DNA of 64,000 nt from Closterium sp. Naga37s-1. Its lineage: Eukaryota; Streptophyta; Zygnematophyceae; Desmidiales; Closteriaceae. The stretch is taken from contig CANJKZ010000410.1 in assembly GCA_947471745.1 (NCBI GenBank), forward strand, positions 288,001-352,000. Reading direction: 5' to 3'. Each line of letters starts with the position of its first letter. Position 1 is the stretch's first letter. Positions 40,325 to 49,033 of this stretch are shown piece after piece. Made by a program: the position numbers and the translations under genes. The notes beneath the pieces were generated by a model, which saw only the letters and a program-made list of their open reading frames with translations, was not told where the DNA came from and ran no database searches.

Positions 40325-41986
40325 TGTCAGAATATGTTATATTTGTCTAGCCTGCAGTGGGGTACTCAATAGTGAGTACAGCCCAATCTAGGGTTTCCTA
40401 TATGTATCCTCCTGCTTGCTAGTCCAACCCCCTTCTTTTGCTTATTCTCTCTTGCCTGGCTAGCTAAACCCTAGCCATGGCTCCTGCCTGGCGCGCCTAT
40501 GGCGCGCGGCCCTTTTTTCTTCCCGCCGCGCGCTCGTGGCGCGCGGCGGTTTTCTGACCGTCGGGCGCCCCGTGGCGCGCGGCGGTGCCTCGCCCCTGTC
40601 GCGGCCCCGTCGCGGCCCCACGTCACGGCCCCTCGTCGCGGCCCCCCGTCGCGGCCCCCCGTCGCGGCCCCTCGTCGCGGCCCCCGTCGCGGCCCCCCGT
40701 CGCGGCCCCTCGTCGCGGCCCCCGTCGCGGCCCCCCGTCGCGGCCCCCCGTCGTGGCCCCCGTCGTGGCCCCCCGTCGCGGCCCCCCGTCGCGGCCTCCC
40801 ATCGCGGCCCCCCCGTCGCGGCCCACCTGTCGCGGCCCCCAGTCGCGGCCCTGTCGCGGTGCTGCCCCGGCCCTGCCCCTTCGCCCGCCGCGGCTCTGTC
40901 GCGGCCCTGTCGCGGCCCCGTCGCGGCCCCGCCCCGGCCCCTTTTCCCGTCGCCTGTTGAGGCGACCTAAGGGGGCCGCGCGTCGCCCCTTCTGCCGCCT
41001 GCTTTGGCGCCCTCGGGGGCCGCGCCTCGGCCCCTCCTGTTTTCGTCGCGGCCCTCCTCCCCCCCCCCCCCTTCCCCCCCTTCCCCCCCCGTAACCTCCC
41101 TACCCGCCATCCTGCCCTGCCCTGTGTTAGGGTTTGGGGGTGGCGAGTAGGGGGTGGCGGGTGTGTGGTCTCCCCTGCTCCTCCTCCTCCTCTGTCTCCC
41201 ACTGCTGCAGCTGCCGCTGAGGGGGGTGGGTGTGTGGGAGTCGACGGAGTGGTGCTAGGGGGTGGGGTGTGAGTGAACCTAGGGTGCAGCAGGGGGTGTG
41301 TGAAAGGGGGGTGGGATAGTTTGGGGAGGTTGAAGGGGGGTGGCTGCCGTGAAGCCCGCAGCTCCAGTCGCCCGTGAGACCGTTGCGCCAGTCGCCCGTG
41401 AGCCCGTTGCGCCAGTCGCCCGTGAGCCAGTTGCTCCAGTCGCCCGTGAGTCCGTTGCTCCTGCCGCTCAGAGTTAGCCGTGGAGCCAGTTACTCCAGTA
41501 GCCCGTGTGCCAGTTGCTCCAGTTGCCAGTGTGCCAGTTGCTTCAGTTTCCCGTGTGCCAGTTGCTCCAGTTGCGCCGTGTGCCAGCAGCTTCAGCTGCC
41601 GCCCACTACCTCCTCTCCTCTCATAGTCCCTCCTCCTCCACACTTGCCCTCTGTGATAGCCTCTAGCTTTGCTTACATTTGTGAACTTTAAACTGTTACT
41701 TCTTGTACTTGTGCTCAGAATGTGTGGTGACATTGTGATCCACCCTGAGCTTGTTTTGCTTTGCTTCTTGTGCTGATTACACCCCACTTTGGCTATGGGG
41801 GTGTGTCAGAATATGTTATATTTGTCTAGCCTGCAGTGGGGTACTCAATAGTGAGTACAGCCCAATCTAGGGTTTCCTATATGTATCCTCCTGCTTGCTA
41901 GTCCAACCCCCTTCTTTTGCTTATTCTCTATTGCCTGGCTAGCTAAACCCTAGCCATGGCTCCTCATTCTGCCTACTATCTTAACA
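40325..41986 (+). mobile_element. T-h: non-autonomous LTR element, target duplication GTGGT
   Basis: LTR sequence at 40325-40485 recurs at 41804-41964 with one mismatch in 161 bp. The 3' LTR continues to TTAACA at 41986 (183 bp in all), while the 5' copy lacks its last 22 bp and any primer-binding site. GTGGT flanks both ends (40320-40324 and 41987-41991). Between the LTRs lie a GC-rich array (40500-40960), G/C-rich unique sequence, a CCAGTTGCTCC repeat (about 41370-41590), and the 3' box of about 90 bp (from 41715) that also precedes the 3' LTRs of coding elements. There is no gag or pol, so it must have used proteins of another element. Confidence 0.9.
40500..40960 (+). repeat. GC-rich array of T-h
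   Basis: About 30 units of 11-14 bp, GTCGCGGCCCCC with CTCGTCGCGGCC variants. It passes into a GTTGAGGCGACCT(A/G)AGGG block that recurs twice in Cop-k near 53628 and 54210. Confidence 0.85.
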
Positions 41987-42470
41987 GTGGTGGGTCTGGT
42001 GGCGGTGGTGGAGGCTCTGGTGGCGGCGGTGGCGGCAGCGGAGGGAGTGGCGGCAGTGGAGGCGGTGGGACCAGTGGTGGTAGGTCTGGACCTCGACGCA
42101 CAGGCCCTGGTGGTGGTCGGGGCCAGCACCGGCAGCGTCGGAGCGAGACCCAGACGCCCCACCAGCTCCGTGAGTGGTTGGTTCAGCGTGGGCCGGGTGA
42201 GGGTAGTGAGACCTGCCCGTATGTCATTCGCACGGGTGTCCGTGCGAGCCACACATGCGGGAAGTATCACACTGAGCGCCGCTGCTTTTCCCACCTTGAC
42301 GACGCCTGGCGTACTGAGTTTGGTGGCGACGTCGAGCGCCCTCACTGGGCGCAGTTGCTTCAGTCAGGAGTTCCTATCTTTGACCTAGACTATGATGTTA
42401 TTATCTCTGCCATGTATGCTTTGTCTTTTAGTGCTGACGGTGACTTTTACTGGTGTGTGCCACCTGACCC
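41987..42470 (+). pseudogene. Cop-g Gag, C-terminal part with finger
   Basis: It resumes the Gly-rich tract, then QLREWLVQRGPGEGSETC, and the finger C-PYVIRTGVRASHT-C-GKY-H-TERR-C (CX13CX3HX4C), then DDAWRTEFGGDVERPHW and FDLDYDVIISAMYALSF, ending CVPPDP at the Cop-i junction (42470). The protease that should follow is absent. Confidence 0.87.
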
Positions 42471-43339
42471 TGTTATGTGATGCTATCATTTGCATTCACG
42501 TCTGTCTGCCTCCCATCATATGTTCGTGTGTTGCATGCGTGGTGTGAGCGTGTGCAAGAATTTGTGCTTGGTGTTGTTTGGATTTTCTGAGTGTGTGTGA
42601 ATGTTATTTGGCTTGAGCAGATATCTGAAGTGACTCCTCTGCTCAAGAGCTTCCCGACGAACCGAAAATCGCTGCGATCGAAGCAAGAACGAGAAAGATA
42701 TGATCGTTCGAAGTTTTGTTCATGATGCGGCGACTATAGGAATTTGCAGGTTGACTCAATATGGGGTACAGACTTTTGGGGGTTGGGAAATTCGTCACCA
42801 TCACTGTAGATGATGCAAAGTGGTTGGGAGAAGCCAAGCCAGGTTGGCAAGTGTGGCCAAGTTGGGTGAGGTGGATGGCATGAGTTGGGAAAGTGACAAA
42901 TGTCAAAGTTGGGGTGCCTATAGAGAGGGGAATTGTGTGGTATGTGGTTTCCTTGGTTGGGGACTCCCTTGGGACCTTCCCTCTCGTCCTCCTCATCCCC
43001 TCCTACCTGGTTCAAGTACTACTCCAACTTTCTTGTGTGAACTTGTGAGATAATTGTGATTGAGTTACGTTTTCTATGGCAGCATACCCCCTAGTGCACC
43101 GAAGTTCATAACTCGAGTTATACTCCATATTTTGATACTATTCAAATTGGGAAAGATAGCCACGATCAAGGGCTACAACATACTTGAGTTTGAAAGAATT
43201 CTAACAGTGGACCTTTCGTCGACGACGTTTCTTGTGACGACGACGTTTCTGTCCAGAATTGTAGTTGACGATTTTGAGATATTTCAGCCCCTAATCTTCA
43301 TAGACTCCGTCCTTAGTCTCTAACAAGTGGTATCAGAGC
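42471..43339 (+). repeat. 5' LTR and primer-binding site of Cop-i
   Basis: The LTR is 855 bp, TGTTATGTGATGC to TCTCTAACA at 43325. Its terminal inverted repeat TGTTA/TAACA is longer than the usual TG/CA. After two bases comes TGGTATCAGAGC, the classic initiator Met-tRNA site of plant copia elements. Confidence 0.93.
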
Positions 43340-46300
43340 TGATTAAGGACTTTGTGGAGAGTCTACTGAAGTGTGAAGACCCTCCTAGACCCACCATGGC
43401 CTGTGGGCGTGCCTAAGTGGAGTTCTGGAGGTTGCATGTGACTTCCGCTAAGGGGAAACTCTGCCGAAATTTCGTTGGCGCCGACACTTGTGGAAATTGA
43501 GTGGGACTTCGGTGTGGACAGCAAAGGGGGAGCTGGAACCTGTGTTTGGGAGCAGAGGAAATGAGTCAAGGGAGTGAAGATGCAGCTGAGAAGAGGAATG
43601 GGCCGCCACCATCCAAGATCGAGGCATTGGATGGCTCCAACTATGAGGAATGGAGCGGGCGGATGCGGAGTGCATTTAAGCGCTACAAGCTGCTGAAACT
43701 TGCAATGAGAGAAGAGAAGATGCCGGAGGAAGGCGACGCCCGCGATCGGTGGATTGAGAAAAGTGCGGTGCTGTACGACCTAATCCTTCAATCGGTCAAC
43801 AGCGACATGTTCCAACACATCAAGGATTTGGTGGAGTTGGATGATTCCGGACCAAAGGCGTGGAAGCTACTGCGCGACGTGATTCAGCCCAACACGCTGC
43901 TGATGGTGATTGTGTTGGAGAAGGTGCTGGCTGCCCTCTCCATGAGACCGGGTGATGATGTGAAGCCGGTCCTTGACAAGATCAAGGACACCTATGCGAG
44001 GATGGCAGCGGCGGGCAGCAATGTGTCGCAGATGCAGCAGTGCACCAAGATTATCTCGGTGCTCGACAACTCATGGGACAACCTCATCCCCACCCTCAAC
44101 ACTCAGCAGGACCAGTGGACACCTGAGTGGCTACGGCAGCAGATTCTGCAGGAGGACTTCCGCAGGCGCCACACGGGTGGTGGTGCTGCCAACAAAACTG
44201 CTGAGGGGTATGGAGCTGCAGGAGGCAGCAAGGGAAGAGGGGGAGGGAGAGGCCGAGGCCGTGGGAGAGGCTTTGGCAGAGGGAGAGGCCGAGGTGACTA
44301 CAATGAGGGGCATGGGAGCTCTGGTGGCAGGGGGAGCACCCGAATGGAGGGTGCGTGTTGGTACTGCAAGAAGGCTGGACACCCGTGGTTCAAGTGTTTC
44401 AGCCGACCTGAGGGATGGGCGCCTCCAGGCATGAAGCCGCCAAGTGGTGAACGTGCACGAGGTGGCGCTGTGCAAGGTTCAGGTGCACAAGGTGATGGTG
44501 CACACGGTAAAGCCAACCCTGGAATGTTCCTCGTGGTTGAGGATGTGAAAGGGAGTGAGGGTGATGTGGGCACAGTTGGAAAGGTTGTGATGCACCCCCT
44601 CACTCACTGGGTGATAGATTCAGGTTGCACAAGTCACATGACCCCACGGGCAGATTTGCTTGATAAGGTAAAGCCCCCTGGAAAGATCAAGTTTGTGGCT
44701 GCCGCTTCAGGTGCTTTGCTCCCTGTGATTGGTGTTGGGAATGCCAAGGTGATGGGAGCCAATGGGGGGCTTGTGGGGCTGGGGAATGTGTTGTTGGTTG
44801 AAGGCTCATCCGCTAACCTTCTTTCTGTGCGCCGGCTGCAGAAGAGCAAGGCCAAAGTGACCTTTGACCCAACCAGATGCCGTGCAAAGCTTGGGAAGCT
44901 GCTGTTATGGAACCTGGAGGAGAAGAGCAGCTGTATCAAGGACATGTGGCAGCTGCCCATCATCCCTTGGAGCGGGAAACCTCCACCAACGGCAGCGGCA
45001 GCAGCAACGGCAAAGGCAACTGCAGAAGGAGAGGAGATTGCACCAACTGATGGGGCCCTGGATGCAGTCAAGAAGGTGCAGCAGCCACAGCAGCCACATG
45101 GTGAGGTGCTTGCTGGTGTGGATGCGACAGCTGCATGGGCAAAGGCTTCATCTAGGAGTGGTGAGGCTGATTGGGAAACGTGGCACGAAAGGCTGTGTCA
45201 TGTGAATTTTCCTATGCTGCAGAAGTTGATGAAGGATGGGAGCTTGAAGGGGTTGGAGGTGAAAGGGGCAGTGAAGGAGATTGGGAGCTGCCCTACATGC
45301 CTTGAGACCAAGTTCACAAAGTTTCCCTTCAGCAGCGGCACGGGACCAGCCAAGGCCCCGCTCGCGCTTGTGCACATGGATGTGGTGGGCCCTACGAGGG
45401 CCCCTTCTCTCTCGGGCAGCCGCTACTTCTTAACCATTGTGGATGACCACACACGTGCGGTGTGGGTGTACCCTCTCAAGACTAAGGGGGAAGTGGCAGC
45501 GGCTGTTCTTAAGGAGTGGATGCCAAGAGCTCAGAGGGAGAGCGGACACAAGGTGAAGGTGATCCGCACTGACAACGGGGGAGAATTCATTGGCGCTGAT
45601 TTTGAGGCGGTGCTGAAGAAGAAGGGGATCCAGCATCAGCTCACGGTTCCCTACAACCCACAGCAGAACGGCGTGAGTGAGCGCTTCAACCGGACCCTGC
45701 AGGAAGGTTCTCGCACTCTCCTTGGGCGTGCAGGGCTGCCGGATCCGTTTTGGGTGACTGCACTGCGGCAGGTCGCCCTTGTGAAGAACAGGGTGTTGGC
45801 GACTGTGGGGGACAAGCATTGGGTCCCCTACACCAAGTGGTATGGGAGTGCACCAGCAGTCAACATGCTGAGAGCCTACGGCTGCATGGTGGTGTTTCAT
45901 GTGCCTAAGGAGAAGAGGGGAAAGTTGGAGGCTTCTGGGAGATGGGGAGTACACTTGGGGCTTGCTAAGGATCATAAGGGCTGGTTGATATGGGACTTGA
46001 CCAGCCAGCAGCTGACTGTGTCAAGAGATGTGAAGTTCCTTGAGTCCTTGTACTACAAGGAGTGGAAGCAGCAGCAGCAAAAGCTTCCTACTACACCGCT
46101 GATCATTGAGGCCGATGAGGTGCAGCGGCCTTCGAGGCAAGTGCAGGTCACTGTCTCAGATGAGGAGATCTCTGGGGTGACTGAGGATGGAGGAGAACCT
46201 GAGGTGGAGGAGCAACAACAGCAGCAGAAACAGCAGCAGCAAGATGCTCCACCACGTGCCCAACGTCCGCTTGACCGTCCTAGGAGGGATGTGCGCCCTC

Positions 46301-47835
46301 CTAATAGGCTGACCTATCCTAGTTTTGAAAAGCCAAAGGTGGTACGGGCTGGGAGTGTGGCTGAGCAGTGTGATGAGGATGAGATAGCACACTGCTACTG
46401 GGCAGCCGTCCCTGAGCCCAAGACGCTAGCTGAGGCCTTGAGTGGGCTTGATGCTGAGAAGTGGAAGCAGAGTGTGAAGGAGGAGTATGACTCTCTGCTG
46501 GAGAATGAAACGTGGGAGCTGTGTGAGCTGCCTCCTGGGAAGAAGGCCATTTCTTCCAAGCTGATCTTCAGGCACAAGTACGGACCTGATGGGGAGCTGA
46601 CCCGCTACAAGTCAAGGCTTGTGGCAAAGGGGTTTCAGCAGACAAAGGGGAAGGACTTTGACGAGATCTTTGCTCCTGTGGGGAAAGGGACTACACTGAG
46701 AGTGATGTTGGGAATGGCTGCAAACCGCGGATGGAGGATCAAACAAATCGATATCACAACTGCTTTCCTCAATGGGATCATTCTGGAGGAGCTGTACATG
46801 CTGCAGCCTGAGGGATTGGATGATGGGAGCGGCAGGGTGTGCAGGCTGAAGAAGGCCATTTATGGCCTGAAGCAGGCTCCTCGCGCATGGTACCACAAGC
46901 TGGAGGAGACACTGCTGGCTGGGGGTTTCAAGAAGAGCGAGTGTGATCACAGCTTGTTCCTGCTGCAAGAGAAGGAGCAGTTCCTCATGCTCCTGGTGTA
47001 TGTGGATGACATCCTTCTCTTCTCTGAGTCGGCTGCGATGATTGAGCGTGTGGAGGAGATGCTGGAAATGCAGTTCAAGTGCTCGAAAATGGGAGATGTG
47101 AAGTATTACCTTGGGATGCATGTGGAGAGAGACCTTGACAAGGGAGTGTTGAGGTTGCACCAGAGGAAGTACTGTGAGGGGCTGGCTGAGAAGTATGGGC
47201 TGCAAGATGGAGGAAAGCCAGCCACCCCACTGCCTTCGGGTTTCACTGTGGAGCCCTGTGCTGATGAGGAGGTGGTGGGTGAGAGTGACAGGAAGTTGTT
47301 TCATTCCATGGTAGGGGCACTCAACTATGCAGCTAACCACACGCGACCTGACATTGCCTTTGCAACATCCAGGCTTGCCAGTGTGGTCTCACGCCCCAGT
47401 CATGAGCAGCTAGAAGCGGCCAAGAGGTTGGTCCGCTATGTGAGTGCTACAGCATCTGTGGGTTTGGAGTACAGTGCTGTGAGGCAAAGGCAGCAACGGG
47501 GTGCTGCTGATTTGGGCAAGGGGGAGATGCTCTTGACTTGCTACACCGACGCTAGCTTCAACTCTGTAAAGGCGGATGGCACCAGCATTGGAGGCTATGT
47601 GTGCCTGTTTGGAGGTGGTGCAGTGAGCTGGCGCAGCAAGAAGCAGAACGAGGTGGGGCTGTCCTCGTGTGAGACTGAGTACATGGCCCTTCATCATGGG
47701 GCTAAGGAGGTGGTGTGGCTGAGGCGTTTGTTGGAGGAGATCGGAGTGTGCCAAAAGGAGCTGACTGTGATTCTTTGTGACAATGAGTCAGCTGTGAAGC
47801 TTGCAAAGAATGCTTGTCTTTATGGCCTGACAAAG
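42471..47835 (+). mobile_element. Cop-i: long-LTR Ty1/copia element lacking its 3' end
   Basis: 5' LTR 42471-43325, primer-binding site TGGTATCAGAGC at 43328-43339, and one gag-pol frame starting at 43561. The sequence stays co-linear with Cop-b into RNase H until about 47835, then changes to the LTR of Cop-j. About 60 RNase H codons, the polypurine tract and the 3' LTR are lost. The insertion point is inside Cop-g gag, with GACCC as the expected left target copy (42466-42470); the right copy cannot be seen. It has the least decayed coding frame in the window. Confidence 0.92.
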
Positions 47836-47928
47836 TTCCTAGAGGGTACAACACTTTTGTGTTCTCTATTTGTACCCACCTCATTTCTAGTTCAATCATT
47901 TTCATTCCTAAATTCTCACATGGTATAG
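43561..47928 (+). CDS. Cop-i Gag-Pol polyprotein, C-terminally truncated
   Basis: The first ATG after the primer site that fits is 43561 (MSQGSEDAAEKR); the frame has no stop until 47928. Domains by residue: Gag (about 20-235), Arg/Gly-rich stretch, zinc knuckle CX2CX4HX4C from Cys266, protease DSG at 353, GAG-pre-integrase (H..H..C..C, ending CPTC), integrase DDE core from Asp607 with DNGGEFIG and NPQQNGVSERF, a Gln-rich linker, RT with YVDD at 1147, and RNase H with YTDAS (Asp1330), CETEYMAL and CDNESAVKLA. The last about 30 residues come from Cop-j LTR sequence and replace the end of RNase H. The enzymes up to RT look intact; RNase H lacks its C-terminal part. Confidence 0.93.
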   Translation: MSQGSEDAAEKRNGPPPSKIEALDGSNYEEWSGRMRSAFKRYKLLKLAMREEKMPEEGDARDRWIEKSAVLYDLILQSVNSDMFQHIKDLVELDDSGPKAWKLLRDVIQPNTLLMVIVLEKVLAALSMRPGDDVKPVLDKIKDTYARMAAAGSNVSQMQQCTKIISVLDNSWDNLIPTLNTQQDQWTPEWLRQQILQEDFRRRHTGGGAANKTAEGYGAAGGSKGRGGGRGRGRGRGFGRGRGRGDYNEGHGSSGGRGSTRMEGACWYCKKAGHPWFKCFSRPEGWAPPGMKPPSGERARGGAVQGSGAQGDGAHGKANPGMFLVVEDVKGSEGDVGTVGKVVMHPLTHWVIDSGCTSHMTPRADLLDKVKPPGKIKFVAAASGALLPVIGVGNAKVMGANGGLVGLGNVLLVEGSSANLLSVRRLQKSKAKVTFDPTRCRAKLGKLLLWNLEEKSSCIKDMWQLPIIPWSGKPPPTAAAAATAKATAEGEEIAPTDGALDAVKKVQQPQQPHGEVLAGVDATAAWAKASSRSGEADWETWHERLCHVNFPMLQKLMKDGSLKGLEVKGAVKEIGSCPTCLETKFTKFPFSSGTGPAKAPLALVHMDVVGPTRAPSLSGSRYFLTIVDDHTRAVWVYPLKTKGEVAAAVLKEWMPRAQRESGHKVKVIRTDNGGEFIGADFEAVLKKKGIQHQLTVPYNPQQNGVSERFNRTLQEGSRTLLGRAGLPDPFWVTALRQVALVKNRVLATVGDKHWVPYTKWYGSAPAVNMLRAYGCMVVFHVPKEKRGKLEASGRWGVHLGLAKDHKGWLIWDLTSQQLTVSRDVKFLESLYYKEWKQQQQKLPTTPLIIEADEVQRPSRQVQVTVSDEEISGVTEDGGEPEVEEQQQQQKQQQQDAPPRAQRPLDRPRRDVRPPNRLTYPSFEKPKVVRAGSVAEQCDEDEIAHCYWAAVPEPKTLAEALSGLDAEKWKQSVKEEYDSLLENETWELCELPPGKKAISSKLIFRHKYGPDGELTRYKSRLVAKGFQQTKGKDFDEIFAPVGKGTTLRVMLGMAANRGWRIKQIDITTAFLNGIILEELYMLQPEGLDDGSGRVCRLKKAIYGLKQAPRAWYHKLEETLLAGGFKKSECDHSLFLLQEKEQFLMLLVYVDDILLFSESAAMIERVEEMLEMQFKCSKMGDVKYYLGMHVERDLDKGVLRLHQRKYCEGLAEKYGLQDGGKPATPLPSGFTVEPCADEEVVGESDRKLFHSMVGALNYAANHTRPDIAFATSRLASVVSRPSHEQLEAAKRLVRYVSATASVGLEYSAVRQRQQRGAADLGKGEMLLTCYTDASFNSVKADGTSIGGYVCLFGGGAVSWRSKKQNEVGLSSCETEYMALHHGAKEVVWLRRLLEEIGVCQKELTVILCDNESAVKLAKNACLYGLTKFLEGTTLLCSLFVPTSFLVQSFSFLNSHMV

Positions 47929-47984
47929 AGCTAGTTCAATTCTTCCTAAGGGCCCACCACTGAATTTTTTGTTTTCCTTACCTG

Positions 47985-48890
47985 CCCGACGCGCGCGTCG
48001 CGCCTGCCCTTCGAGACCCCTTCGCGGCCCGTAGCGGCCCCCTTCACGGCCCGTAGAGGCCCCCCTTGCGGCCCGTAGCGGCCCCCTTGCGGCCCGTAGC
48101 GGCCCCCTTGCGGCCCGTAGCGGCCCCCTTGAGGCCCGTAGCGGCCCCTTCTCGGCCCGTTAGGCCCCTTCGCGGCCCCCTTTACGGCCTGTAGCGGCCC
48201 CTTCGCGGCCCGTTAGGCCCCTTCGCGGCCCCCCCCTTTACGGCCTGTAGCGGCCCCTTCGCGGCCCGTAGCGGCCCCCTTGCGGCCCGTAGCGGCCCCT
48301 TTCGCGGCCCATTAGGCCCCGTCGCGGCCCCTTCGCGGCCCGTCGCGGCCCGTCGCGGCCCCCCCTTTGCGGCCCGTTAGGCCCCTTCGCGGCCCCCTTT
48401 ACGGCCTGTAGCGGCCCCTTCGCGGCCCGTTAGGCCCCCCTCACGGCCTGTCACGGCCCCTTCGCGGCCAGTTAGGCCCCTTCACGGCCCGTCGCGGCCC
48501 CGCCCCGGCCCTTCCCCGGCCCCGTCCCGGCTCTGCCCCAACACCGGCCCTGTCCCGGACCTGCCCCGACCCCGGCCCTGCCCCGACTCTGTCGCGGACC
48601 CGTCCCGGACCTCCCCTGACCCCGGCCCTGCCCCGGCCCCGTCGTGGCCCCGTCCCGGATCTACCCCGACCCTGTCGCGGCTCTGTCCCGGACCTGTCAC
48701 GGCCTCGCCCCGGCCCTGCCTCGGCCCTACCCCGGCCCTGCCCCGGCTCTGCCCCTGCCCTGCTCCTACACTGTCGCGGCCCTGCCTCGGCCCGGCCCCG
48801 GATCTTCTGCGGCCCGGCCCCGGCCCTATCCCGGACCTGTCGCAGTCCTGCCCCGACCCTCCCCCGGCCCTGCCCCGGCCTCGCCCCTGG
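47985..48890 (+). repeat. GC-rich minisatellite leader of Cop-j, two arrays
   Basis: Array 1 (about 47985-48500) has units of 18-20 bp, CGGCCCGTAGCGGCCCCCTT. Array 2 (about 48500-48888) has units of about 12 bp, CCGGCCCTGCCC. Array 2 resembles the gag-proximal arrays of Cop-e and Cop-l; array 1 is specific to this element. GGTAAG at 48889-48894 closes the array. Confidence 0.87.
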
Positions 48891-49033
48891 TAAGCGCACC
48901 GCCGAGCCGAGCCGCGCGGCCGAGCTGCACCGTTCCACCGAGCCGCGCCGCCCTTTCGAGCCGCCCTACCGAGCCGCGCTGCCCTGCCTAGCCTGCTTAG
49001 CTGAGTTGCACTGCTGCTGCTGCTGCTCCTGTC

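Larger units (their letters stand above)
37169..42470 (+). mobile_element. Cop-g: short-LTR copia 5' half, split by T-h and cut by Cop-i
   Basis: 5' LTR 37169-37301 (133 bp, TATCAGAAC to TCTAACA; the usual TG start is TA), primer site TGGAATCAGAGT at 37302, a 2.1-kb GC-rich leader, and gag from 39437. Non-autonomous T-h sits in the Gly-rich part of gag. The gag resumes at 41987 and ends at 42470, where the Cop-i LTR begins after CCACCTGACCC. Protease, pol and 3' LTR are not found, because the far side of Cop-i has been lost. Confidence 0.87.

Noticed and set aside
40471..41787. 438-codon minus-strand frame across T-h
   Set aside because: It crosses a minisatellite, the LTR and the 3' box, has no known domain, and matches no sibling element as protein.
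47929..49033. Separate gene between Cop-i and Cop-j gag
   Set aside because: The stretch is the Cop-j primer site and GC leader; same layout as in Cop-l.
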